Shown piece by piece: positions 1-5,426 of a stretch of 7,392 bases of DNA (position 1 is its first letter; each line of letters opens with the position of its first letter). A program made the translations under genes and the position numbers. Location of the stretch: assembly GCA_946887155.1 (NCBI GenBank), contig CAMPKM010000133.1, positions 1 through 7,392 of the forward strand. The letters run 5' to 3'. The stretch comes from an uncultured Gemmatimonadota bacterium (GTDB lineage: Bacteria; Gemmatimonadota; Gemmatimonadetes; Gemmatimonadales; Gemmatimonadaceae). The notes below the pieces were generated by a model. The model was not told the origin of the DNA and did not search any database. It saw only the letters and a program-made list of their open reading frames with translations.

Positions 1-84
1 GGCGGATGGCAGCAGTGCCCAGGTAAACGCGAACGCAGTGACGAGGAACGTCGTCAGCTGATGGCGTTGCACCCAGGCGGTCAC
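1..84 (-). CDS. N-terminus of a probable CPBP-family intramembrane protease (partial, runs off the left edge)
   Basis: Twenty-eight codons are open from a GTG at 84 to the window edge. They begin V(M)TAWVQRH, followed by a hydrophobic helix of about 20 residues (LTTFLVTAFAFTWALLP). A short polar W-x-x-RH lead followed by an F-rich first TM ending in TWAL is typical of the start of CPBP (CAAX protease and bacteriocin-processing, ABI) proteins. These are multi-TM glutamate-dependent proteases of the inner membrane. The catalytic EExxxR and HxxxN motifs would lie outside the window, so the family call rests on the N-terminus alone. The frame is bounded upstream by the TAG stop of the preceding gene at 102-100, 15 nt before the GTG, which implies the same transcript. 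The Shine-Dalgarno is weak or absent. It could instead be another small membrane protein. Confidence 0.5.
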   Translation of the reverse strand, partial: MTAWVQRHQLTTFLVTAFAFTWALLPSA

Positions 85-99
85 CTGTCGACGCCCGGC

Positions 100-1149
100 C
101 TAACCGGTGGCCATCATCTGCGTCACCAGCGGAATGACTTTACGTCCATACAGCTCGATGCTCCGCATCATGAGATCGTGGCGCAGTGTGCCGGCGCTGT
201 ATTTCATGTCGAATCGGACAATCCCGAGTGCCTTGGCGGTTGCTACGATCTTGCGCGCGACTGTTTCCGGTGATCCCACGTAAAGCGACCCCGACTCGAT
301 TTCCTGTTCGTACTCGCGCCGGGTCGTTGGCGGCCAGCCCCGTTCCGCCCCGATACGGTTTCGCATCTCGCGATACGGCTCCCACAGCTCCTCCCGAGCC
401 TGCGCGTCCGACTCGGCCACATGACCCGGCGAATGCACCGCCACGGGGAGGTGCGGTGTCCCAAGCTCGTTGAGCGCGCGGTGGTACAGGTCCACATACG
501 GCGCGAACCGCCTCGGGTCCCCGCCGATGATCGCCAGCGTCAGGGGCAGGCCATATCGCGCTGCTCGCACGACCGACTCCGGACTGCCGCCGACACCAAT
601 CCACGTCGTCAGGCTGCCACTTTCCGTGGTCGGGTAGACATGCTGCCTGACGAGTGGTGTTCGCGTCGTCCCGCTCCAGTTCACGGGCTTGCCGGTGCGG
701 TTGTAGTCCAACAGTGCGGCAAAGAGCTCCAGCTTCTCCTCGAACAACACCTCGTACTGTTCAAGGGAGAACCCGAACAGCGGGAACGATTCCGTGAAGG
801 ACCCGCGTCCCAAAATGACTTCGGCCCGCCCGCCTGACGCGGCGTCGAGCGTGGCGAATCGCTGAAACACACGAATGGGATCGTCCGAGCTCAGCACCGT
901 GACGGCGGTGCCGAGCCGGATGCGTTGCGTGCGGCCGGCGATGGCGCCGAGAAGGACTTCCGGAGCGGAAATGGCAAAGTCAGGACGATGATGTTCGCCC
1001 ACGCCGAAGCAGTGGATGCCCAGTTCGTCGGCCAGGACGGCTTCGTCGATGATGTCCCGGAGGACCTGGGCATGACTCAACATCGTCCCATCGGCGCCCT
1101 TGGTCATATCGCCGAAGGTGTCCAGCCCCAAATGGAAGGAATTATTCAC
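100..1149 (-). CDS. LLM-class flavin-dependent oxidoreductase (luciferase-like monooxygenase fold, 2I7G/Atu2307-like subgroup)
   Basis: The 349-residue length is normal for bacterial luciferase-like (LLM) TIM-barrel flavoenzymes, which use reduced FMN or F420. Visible landmarks include LGLDTFGD near residues 7-14, GVGEHHRPDF at 49-58 and RIRLGTAVTVLSSDDP at 76-91. The stretch ATLDAASGGRAEVILGRGSF lies at 99-118, followed by ESFPLFG, and WIGVGGSPESV lies at 183-193. The GRGSF-x-ESFPLFG signature is characteristic of the probable-oxidoreductase LLM subgroup typified by Atu2307, whose substrate is unknown. No signal peptide is seen, so it is probably cytosolic. The start is GTG at 1149 (M-NNSF); an in-frame TAA at 1164-1162 rules out a longer protein. 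No Shine-Dalgarno precedes this GTG, but it overlaps the stop of a 10-codon mini-ORF (GTGA), which suggests coupled translation. It follows the MFS gene and precedes the CPBP-like gene. Substrate and role are not predictable from sequence. Confidence 0.93.
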   Translation of the reverse strand: MNNSFHLGLDTFGDMTKGADGTMLSHAQVLRDIIDEAVLADELGIHCFGVGEHHRPDFAISAPEVLLGAIAGRTQRIRLGTAVTVLSSDDPIRVFQRFATLDAASGGRAEVILGRGSFTESFPLFGFSLEQYEVLFEEKLELFAALLDYNRTGKPVNWSGTTRTPLVRQHVYPTTESGSLTTWIGVGGSPESVVRAARYGLPLTLAIIGGDPRRFAPYVDLYHRALNELGTPHLPVAVHSPGHVAESDAQAREELWEPYREMRNRIGAERGWPPTTRREYEQEIESGSLYVGSPETVARKIVATAKALGIVRFDMKYSAGTLRHDLMMRSIELYGRKVIPLVTQMMATG

Positions 1150-1178
1150 TGTGTTGGTTGGTTATCGTCGAATCGCAT
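1146..1178 (-). CDS. 10-codon mini-ORF (MRFDDNQPTQ) coupling the MFS gene to the oxidoreductase gene
   Basis: The MFS gene ends ...AGT TGA, and the last A of that stop starts an ATG (TGATG, ATG at 1178-1176). Ten codons follow before a TGA at 1148-1146, which overlaps the GTG start of the oxidoreductase (GTGA). An AGGAG at 1186-1182, inside the last codons of the MFS gene, is well placed to serve this ATG, with GAGG about 5 nt upstream. The oxidoreductase GTG itself has no ribosome-binding site. The arrangement therefore looks like a relay in which ribosomes finishing the MFS gene translate the mini-ORF and reinitiate on the oxidoreductase. The peptide itself need have no function. A chance ORF, or a lost base that split a longer N-terminus, are alternatives. 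Confidence 0.4.
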   Translation of the reverse strand: MRFDDNQPTQ

Positions 1179-2407
1179 CAACTCCTCAACTCTCCGAGCC
1201 GCCGAACTTCAGGAAGTCTCCAGGCAATGACCCCCGCCATCAGCAACGTCATCGTGCCCCCGAAAAGTACCGAAGGCACTGCGCCCATCAGCCGCGCCAC
1301 GACTCCGCTCTCGAAGTAACCGAGCTCGTTCGAGCTGCCGATGAACATGGCATTGACGGACGACACGCGACCCAGCATCTCCGCAGGAACCGTCAGCTGG
1401 ATCAGCGTCGAACGGATGACCGCGCTCACGTTGTCGGCCGCGCCGCTGATCGCCAGCAACAGTAACGACCACGCGAATGACCTGGACAGCGCGAAGCCGA
1501 GAATGCAGAGCCCGAACACCACCACGGAGGCCAGGAGCGCCGGGCCGGCGTTCCGGAACGGACGGCGGTGCGCCAGCACGAAGGCCATGAGAACCGCTCC
1601 CGCACCGGGCGCCGCCTGCAGGGCGCCAAACCCGTCGGCGCCGACGCGCAGGATATCAGTCGCGAAGATCGGCAGGACGGCTACCACGCCGCCGAAGAAC
1701 ACCGCCAGCAGGTCGAGCGTGATTGCACCCAGGATGACGCGCTGCCGGCGGACATACCGCAATCCTTCGACCAGGTTGCGAACGACCGGGACCGGAACGC
1801 GCGAGACGGCCGTGGGCCGGTGCCTGACGACGGCCATCGCCGACAGCGCCACGATCACGAACACGAGGTTGATCGCGAGCGCCCATTGCGCCCCGAAGGC
1901 GGCGAACAGGACACCGCCTAACGCCGGACCGGCCACTGATCCCGCCTGCCAGGTCGAGCTCCGCCACGTGGCGGCGTTCGGGTACAGCTCCCGCGGCACG
2001 ATCTCGGCCACGAGTGCGCTGCGGGCTACCTGCAGAAAGCTGCGGGCGGCACCGCAAGCACCGAACACCACGTAAAACGGCCAGATCCGCGACGGAACCG
2101 GCGTCACCAGCGCCATGACGAACAGCGCCAGCGCCGCACCCAGCAGGACCACCAACGAGAGTAGCGAAACCAGCCGTCGATCGTGGCGATCGACGACATG
2201 ACCGGCGTACAGGGCGACCGCCAGGAACGGCACGACCTCACTCAGGCCGAGCAAACCAAGCGACAACGGATCCTGCGTGAGTTGATAGATCTCCCAACCC
2301 ACCACGACCAGCTGCACCTGCGCCGCCATGACCATCGACAGAATGCTGACCACGAACCAGCGGAATGACACATGGCGAAAAACCGCGTACGGATCGTGGA
2401 CGGGCAT
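1178..2407 (-). CDS. MFS transporter, EntS-like (MFS_3) drug/metabolite exporter family
   Basis: The 409-residue, strongly hydrophobic protein has about 12 TM segments, the standard size for a major facilitator exporter. The N-terminus DPYAVFRHVSFRWF is typical of the enterobactin-exporter-like MFS_3 branch. Motif A lies in the loop after TM2 (G69-HVVDRHDRR, to R78), with the conserved Asp and Arg pattern. A central polar loop around residues 190-220 (RHRPTAVSRVP...RNLVEGLRYVRRQ) separates the two six-TM halves, and GRVSSVNAMF is a typical second-half segment. Members export siderophores, macrolides or other small molecules by proton antiport across the inner membrane; the substrate here is unknown. 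The ATG at 2407 gives the expected N-terminus, but no Shine-Dalgarno precedes it. A perfect palindrome at 2441-2460 suggests repressor control. It is followed after 28 nt by the flavin oxidoreductase gene, so export and oxidation of one compound is possible but unproven. Confidence 0.92.
   Translation of the reverse strand: MPVHDPYAVFRHVSFRWFVVSILSMVMAAQVQLVVVGWEIYQLTQDPLSLGLLGLSEVVPFLAVALYAGHVVDRHDRRLVSLLSLVVLLGAALALFVMALVTPVPSRIWPFYVVFGACGAARSFLQVARSALVAEIVPRELYPNAATWRSSTWQAGSVAGPALGGVLFAAFGAQWALAINLVFVIVALSAMAVVRHRPTAVSRVPVPVVRNLVEGLRYVRRQRVILGAITLDLLAVFFGGVVAVLPIFATDILRVGADGFGALQAAPGAGAVLMAFVLAHRRPFRNAGPALLASVVVFGLCILGFALSRSFAWSLLLLAISGAADNVSAVIRSTLIQLTVPAEMLGRVSSVNAMFIGSSNELGYFESGVVARLMGAVPSVLFGGTMTLLMAGVIAWRLPEVRRLGELRS
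1917..1923 (+). repeat. CCTAACG word, copy 1 of 6 (inside the MFS gene)
   Basis: On the coding strand this reads GCG TTA GGC, an Ala-Leu-Gly in which Leu uses the rare TTA codon. The other copies are at 2655-2661, 2855-2861, 4140-4146 (reverse orientation), 4724-4730 and 7163-7169. A near copy, CCTAACC, lies at 99-105. Confidence 0.6.
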
Positions 2408-2418
2408 TCAGGGCAGGG

Positions 2419-2446
2419 AGAGTAGCGACCGGTATCGGCTACCAAG
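2419..2446 (-). promoter_or_regulatory. Candidate promoter for the MFS gene, possibly giving a near-leaderless transcript
   Basis: Reading the minus strand, CTTGGT (2446-2441) and TACTCT (2424-2419) are separated by 16 nt and resemble a weak sigma-70 -35/-10 pair. A start about 7 nt past the -10 would fall only a few bases before the ATG at 2407. That would match the missing Shine-Dalgarno. The -35 element lies within one arm of the palindrome at 2441-2460. This is pattern matching only; both boxes are poor matches to consensus. Confidence 0.25.
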
Positions 2447-2460
2447 TCGTGACACTTGGT
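2441..2460. promoter_or_regulatory. Perfect inverted repeat ACCAAGT-N6-ACTTGGT, putative operator of the MFS gene
   Basis: Arms 2441-2447 and 2454-2460 are exact reverse complements with a 6-nt spacer (CGTGAC). The dyad centre is about 43 bp upstream of the MFS start codon. Its size and symmetry suit a dimeric helix-turn-helix repressor (MarR, TetR or PadR type), and such regulators often control exporter genes. No regulator gene is present in the window. The stem could also form in RNA, but there is no T-tract and the position favours a DNA-binding site. Confidence 0.5.
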
Positions 2461-2561
2461 CCTGAAATCTGTCTCTCGGCCTGCAACTGTCACAGCGGCG
2501 CCGGGCAATGGACCGCCGATAGCGGCGCAGAGAAGCGCGTCTGCTCCCCAGTCGCAATCTC

Positions 2562-2582
2562 CGGTGCTGTTCTGCAGCACCG
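2562..2582. repeat. Perfect 8-bp inverted repeat (hairpin) in the gap upstream of the MFS gene
   Basis: CGGTGCTG (2562-2569) and CAGCACCG (2575-2582) pair fully around the 5-nt loop TTCTG. There is no T-run on either strand, so it is not a classical intrinsic terminator. It lies between the end of the DUF3618 gene and the start of the MFS gene, both on the minus strand. It could be a transcript-end stabilising hairpin or part of a longer MFS leader. Confidence 0.45.
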
Positions 2583-2616
2583 TTCTCAGGACGAATCCCG
2601 GTCCGCGGGAATCCGT

Positions 2617-2648
2617 CCCCGCGCCCGCGCGAGGTGCCGGGCGCGGGG
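2617..2648 (-). terminator. GC-rich 11-bp hairpin just past the DUF3618 gene, possible transcription terminator without a U-tract
   Basis: CCCCGCGCCCG (2617-2627) and CGGGCGCGGGG (2638-2648) are exact complements around a 10-nt loop. The hairpin begins 7 nt beyond the DUF3618 stop codon on the minus strand, the expected place for a terminator. The following bases (ACGGATTCC on the minus strand) contain no T-run, so it may be a weak, factor-assisted or L-shaped terminator, or an RNA-end protector. A second imperfect hairpin (GGACG/CGTCC and TCCCG/CGGGA, 2589-2618) overlaps its left arm by two bases. Confidence 0.45.
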
Positions 2649-2655
2649 CCCTGCC

Positions 2656-3522
2656 CTAACGCGTCAGTCCTTCCTCTCGCGCCGCATCCCGGACGACGGC
2701 CTGGACCTCGGGGAGCGCGCGTTCGATGACTCCCTCGACCTTTTCGGTCGTGGACGCCACCTTTTCCCGCGCCTTGTCCATGAGGCGATCACGCTTGTCG
2801 CCGACCAGCTCGACCTCGCGCCGGGTACGTGGCGCGGACATGCCGACCGCCAGACCTAACGCCAATGCCACCGCGCCGAGCGCCACCGGATTCTCCTGGT
2901 ACTTGTGCTCGACCCGGTCGCTGGCGGCGCGTGTCCGGTCACGAACCTGGTGCATGGCCGCATCGGCGCGCCGGCCGATGCTTTCGCCGGCTTCCTTCGC
3001 GCGGTCCGCTACCCGGTGCGCCGTCTCCTGCGCGGAGTGGGCCATCCTCTGCGTTGCGTCCTGGGCCTTGTCGGCCATTCCGTGGACGCCTTCCGCGATC
3101 CCGGCCCCAGCCTCACGAAGACGAGAGGAGTGACGCTCGTTCGAGTCGGCGTCGAAGACTTCCTCGCCGTCGTAAAAGCGTCGCGGCTCTTCCTTTCGGT
3201 CGCGCCCCGCCAGCAACAGCCAGCCGATGCCAGCCGCCGCCATGGCCGCCGGGAGCGGGTTTTCCCGCACGGTCTCGGCCAGGCCCCGTCCTGTTTGGTT
3301 GATGCGTGCCTTGGTGTTGTTCGCCATATGCTGCACCCTTCCGATGGTTGCCTCGCGCAGGCTGTCCTTCGCCCGCTGTGCGAGATGAGATGGATTCAGT
3401 TGTGCTCCAAGCGCCTCGACGGTATCGCCGAGTCGCGCACGCGTGCGTTCGATGTCGCTCCGGATGGCGGCGGTCCTGGAGTCTCCGCTGCCGCTCGCCG
3501 GATCAAACTTTTCCGCCGTCAT
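2656..3522 (-). CDS. DUF3618-domain protein with two membrane segments and a long amphipathic linker
   Basis: The 288-residue protein has an N-terminal DUF3618 segment at about residues 20-52 (IRSDIERTRARLGDTVEALGAQ, LNPSHLAQRAK). Two short hydrophobic helices follow, each introduced by ENP: about 88-106 and about 210-229. Between them (about 135-208) lies an Ala/Lys/Arg/Asp-rich amphipathic stretch with recurring AKDAAQ-like spacing, reminiscent of LEA or apolipoprotein helices. A further coiled-coil-like tail runs to the end. DUF3618 proteins have no established activity; they commonly sit beside holin-X and DUF883 genes. By analogy with YqjD, an inner-membrane anchored, stress-related role is plausible but inferred. 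It starts at ATG 3522, overlapping the previous gene's stop by four bases (ATGA), so translation is probably coupled; the local Shine-Dalgarno is weak (GGA). It is the last gene of the three-gene block, with a GC-rich hairpin directly after it. Confidence 0.85.
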   Translation of the reverse strand: MTAEKFDPASGSGDSRTAAIRSDIERTRARLGDTVEALGAQLNPSHLAQRAKDSLREATIGRVQHMANNTKARINQTGRGLAETVRENPLPAAMAAAGIGWLLLAGRDRKEEPRRFYDGEEVFDADSNERHSSRLREAGAGIAEGVHGMADKAQDATQRMAHSAQETAHRVADRAKEAGESIGRRADAAMHQVRDRTRAASDRVEHKYQENPVALGAVALALGLAVGMSAPRTRREVELVGDKRDRLMDKAREKVASTTEKVEGVIERALPEVQAVVRDAAREEGLTR

Positions 3523-4127
3523 ATTGTTTCCGGCCAGGACTCCAGATCGGACCCCGGGCGCGGTTCCATGACGACGGTTGATGGCACTTCGCGATCCGTC
3601 AGCCTGTCCGATGCGCGGTCCCTCGACCGCTCCTCGCCTTCCCGCGAGCTCTTGAGAAAGCGCGCGGCGAGCAATCCAACCGCGAAAGCGGAACCGATGA
3701 AGACGGCCGGACGCCGGCGCGCGAAGTCCTCGACTTCGTTCATCATCTCTCGTACATCGGCCCGTTGCACATAGTCGGCCACCCGCTCGATCTGTCGCGC
3801 GGCACGTTCGACATATTCGCCGGCCATGGGCTGGTCGCCGTCGCGGAGCTGCGAGCCGGAATTGAGCAGCGTCGATGCCACGGTGCTGAGCGTGGTGGCC
3901 GCGTCCTGGCGCGATCGCTCGATGCGATCCTGGGCCGTCGACTGCGCCTTGCTGGCCAGGTCACGTGCTCCGTCGCTGGCTTTGCGGCCGAGTTGCGCCG
4001 CCTGGTCCTTGAGGGCCGGAGCCGCTGGCGCCGGGAGGTCCGCCGGTATCCGGTCCGGATCCTTTCCCGTCGTCGCAGCCGACTGGCCCTGCCAGGTTCT
4101 CTGATCACCGGTGTCTTGCGTCGCCAT
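3519..4127 (-). CDS. Single-TM coiled-coil membrane protein with a DUF883-like C-terminal tail (unknown function)
   Basis: The 202-residue protein has a polar, Ala/Gln/Asp/Arg-rich region at residues 1-85 predicted to be helical (LGRKASDGARDLASKAQSTA). A conserved-looking segment follows at about 80-138 (STVASTLLNSGSQLRDGDQP, and RAADVREMMNEVEDFARRRP-like residues). One TM helix lies at about 140-158 (AVFIGSAFAVGLLAARFLKS). The RRRP-x-x-F-hydrophobic-GLLAARFLK tail resembles the membrane anchor of DUF883/YqjD/ElaB-type proteins. A charged C-terminal tail follows. The ATG at 4127 is chosen over an upstream one at 4190 because GGAG lies just before it (GTGGAGATGGATC). The upstream start would overlap the holin-X gene and add an atypical N-terminus. 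It lies 14 nt after the holin-X stop and overlaps the DUF3618 gene by 4 nt. I recognise the architecture but no specific characterised family, so no reaction is assigned. Confidence 0.8.
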   Translation of the reverse strand: MATQDTGDQRTWQGQSAATTGKDPDRIPADLPAPAAPALKDQAAQLGRKASDGARDLASKAQSTAQDRIERSRQDAATTLSTVASTLLNSGSQLRDGDQPMAGEYVERAARQIERVADYVQRADVREMMNEVEDFARRRPAVFIGSAFAVGLLAARFLKSSREGEERSRDRASDRLTDREVPSTVVMEPRPGSDLESWPETI

Positions 4128-4141
4128 GATCCATCTCCACG

Positions 4142-4627
4142 TTAGGCGGTGAGTTCTTCCTTGAAGGCACGTACCTCTTCCTTTCCCCACGCGGCGTCGC
4201 GTGCCAGCGACGCTCGCGTGTCGGGCAGGCTTACGTTGCGGCGTGACAGGGCCGCTCGGCCGCGCTGCACCATCAAGCCGGAAATCGCCAGGAGGGCCAC
4301 GCCAACCACGAGCGTTGCGATCGCCCAGGAACCGATGGCGTTTGCCAGGATGACCACGAGGAACGCGGTCAGCGCCAGCAGGCCCGGCAGCGCGACCAGA
4401 GCCGCCACCGCGAAGACGACCGCCGCCTTGCGGACGGATTCGAGCGCCTCCTGCAGTTCGGTTCGGGCCAGCGCCACTTCCTGCTGCACGAGATGCGAGG
4501 CGTCTGCCGAGAGCCGTCGAAAGAGCTCGCCGATGGTTATGTCATCGGTGGCTGGGGTTCGTTCCGGTACGCCGTTCGTGCGGCCAGTGCGGTTGTGTTC
4601 GCGAAGGATCGTTTCGGTGCGATTCAT
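4142..4627 (-). CDS. Holin-X superfamily (YqjE/Phage_holin_3_6-like) inner-membrane protein
   Basis: The 161-residue protein has a polar N-terminus and an amphipathic helix at about residues 31-66 (ITIGELFRRLSADASHLVQQ, then EVALARTELQEA). Two closely spaced TM helices follow at about 68-94 and 97-120, then a conserved-looking tail, P135-x-T-x-x-SL-x-x-D-x-x-W-x-KE. This layout is the hallmark of the putative actinobacterial holin-X/YqjE family. Despite the name, chromosomal members are not phage lysis proteins and are linked by context to membrane stress and stationary phase. The start at ATG 4627 is supported by GGAG at 4639-4636, 8 nt upstream. It is the first gene of the three-gene leftward block and is divergent from the SRPBCC gene. 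The stop codon TAA lies inside a CCTAACG word. No phage genes lie nearby. Confidence 0.88.
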   Translation of the reverse strand: MNRTETILREHNRTGRTNGVPERTPATDDITIGELFRRLSADASHLVQQEVALARTELQEALESVRKAAVVFAVAALVALPGLLALTAFLVVILANAIGSWAIATLVVGVALLAISGLMVQRGRAALSRRNVSLPDTRASLARDAAWGKEEVRAFKEELTA

Positions 4628-4873
4628 GCCATGCTCTCCGGCTCAACCGGTGTCGGTCACCATTTCATTCCGGGTGTGCGATACACCGCGTTCCGGCGGC
4701 TGATCCGCGACCGGCAGCCGGACCCTAACGAGCATGTCCGAAACAGGCACAGCCACTGCGTGCGCTGCGCCGATGACCTGCCCCCGGAGAGGCACAGGGA
4801 GATGCGTCGTGCGCGGAATGTTCGTCAGGCAGGTGCTCTGCTACCGTGGACGGACGTGCCACTGGAGAATTTC
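4628..4873. promoter_or_regulatory. Divergent intergenic region between the membrane-protein block and the SRPBCC-dehydrogenase genes
   Basis: This 246-bp region must carry promoters for both outward-facing transcripts. I cannot identify convincing -35/-10 boxes. It contains a dyad GGTGT-GCGAT-ACACC at 4673-4687 and a shorter GGTG-N5-CACC at 4649-4661, both near the holin-X start, and a CCTAACG word at 4724-4730. The rightward frame is open through the region into the SRPBCC gene. The translated extension looks random (many Arg, Cys and His) and has no ribosome-binding site, so it is treated as non-coding. Confidence 0.55.
4864..4867 (+). promoter_or_regulatory. Shine-Dalgarno GGAG that fixes the SRPBCC start
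   Basis: GGAG lies 6 nt before the ATG at 4874, an ideal spacing. It decides this start against several in-frame upstream candidates, including ATG 4631 and ATG 4802, none of which begins a recognisable domain. Confidence 0.7.
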
Positions 4874-5413
4874 ATGGACGTGACTCGCGCCATCACCGTC
4901 GGCCATCCGCGCGACGTGGTCTACGCTTTCTGGCGGGACTTTGAGAACCTGCCCCGCTTCATGTATCACCTCGAGTTCGTCGAGAATCTTGGTAGCGGCC
5001 GCTCGCACTGGGTCGCCAAGGCTCCGGCGGGCCGATCCGTCGAATGGGATGCGGAAATCGTCGAGGACGTTCCCGGCGAGCGCATTTCGTGGCGTACCGT
5101 CAATCAGGATAACGATATCGCCCACAGCGGCAGCGTCTCGTTCGTGACCGCACCTGGGGCGCGCGGTACCGAGGTGCATGTCAGGCTCAGGTATGACCCG
5201 CCAGGCGGGAAGATTGGTGCGGCCATCGCAAGGCTGTTCGGCGAGGAGCCGGGACAGCAGATCGCCGACGACCTGCGACGGTTCAAGCAGGTCCTCGAGA
5301 CCGGAGAGGTCGTTCGCTCCGAGGCGAGTCCCGACGGCGCCGGCCAGGGCATCAGGCGGCAGAAGCCAGCACAACCATCGGAAGCGAGTTCCCCCTCGCG
5401 CGCGTCACTCTGA
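4874..5413 (+). CDS. SRPBCC-family (START-like, polyketide cyclase/dehydrase-type) protein
   Basis: The 179-residue protein has an SRPBCC/START-like helix-grip domain over residues 1 to about 145. It shows the usual N-terminal strand (VTRAITVGHPRDVVYAFWRD), then the FENLPRFMYHLEFVE segment and a WxA...VEWDAEIVEDVPGERISWRT block. GSVSFVTAPGARGTEVHVRL follows, and the C-terminal helix is QIADDLRRFKQVLETGE. The last 30 or so residues are polar and probably disordered. These folds form a hydrophobic cavity binding lipids or small molecules. This COG5637-like branch has no defined ligand. It is probably cytosolic, with no signal peptide. It starts the rightward block and is followed after 13 nt by the zinc dehydrogenase, so the two are almost certainly co-transcribed. 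Such SRPBCC genes often accompany stress-type loci, which fits the divergent membrane-protein block, but its function here is inference. Confidence 0.88.
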   Translation: MDVTRAITVGHPRDVVYAFWRDFENLPRFMYHLEFVENLGSGRSHWVAKAPAGRSVEWDAEIVEDVPGERISWRTVNQDNDIAHSGSVSFVTAPGARGTEVHVRLRYDPPGGKIGAAIARLFGEEPGQQIADDLRRFKQVLETGEVVRSEASPDGAGQGIRRQKPAQPSEASSPSRASL

Positions 5414-5426
5414 AACGGGAGCCACC

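Larger units (their letters stand above)
2408..2655. other. 248-bp non-coding gap with several inverted repeats
   Basis: No convincing protein is seen here; reading frames crossing it are shadows of neighbours. It holds the MFS promoter/operator region at 2408-2460. A small stem, CGCCG-ATAG-CGGCG, lies at 2514-2527. The 8-bp hairpin at 2562-2582, an imperfect hairpin at 2589-2618 and the 11-bp hairpin at 2617-2648 follow. Both flanking genes read leftward, so the right part is 3' of the DUF3618 gene and the left part is 5' of the MFS gene. Confidence 0.7.

Noticed and set aside
2905..3774. 289-codon plus-strand open frame across the DUF3618 and single-TM genes
   Set aside because: It has an arginine- and proline-rich composition with no domain and spans the junction of two supported opposite-strand genes; it is a shadow frame.
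4128..4190. Upstream ATG at 4190 for the single-TM protein
   Set aside because: It would overlap the end of the holin-X gene and has no good ribosome-binding site, whereas the ATG at 4127 has GGAG at proper spacing.
4142..4627. Holin-X annotation as evidence of a prophage
   Set aside because: No endolysin, integrase, capsid or other phage gene lies nearby; chromosomal holin-X/YqjE proteins are common in non-phage stress operons.
4493..4873. N-terminal extension of the SRPBCC frame back to 4493 or 4631
   Set aside because: The extension overlaps the holin-X gene or its leader, has an Arg/His/Cys-rich random-looking composition and no ribosome-binding site. GGAG at 4864 places the start at 4874.
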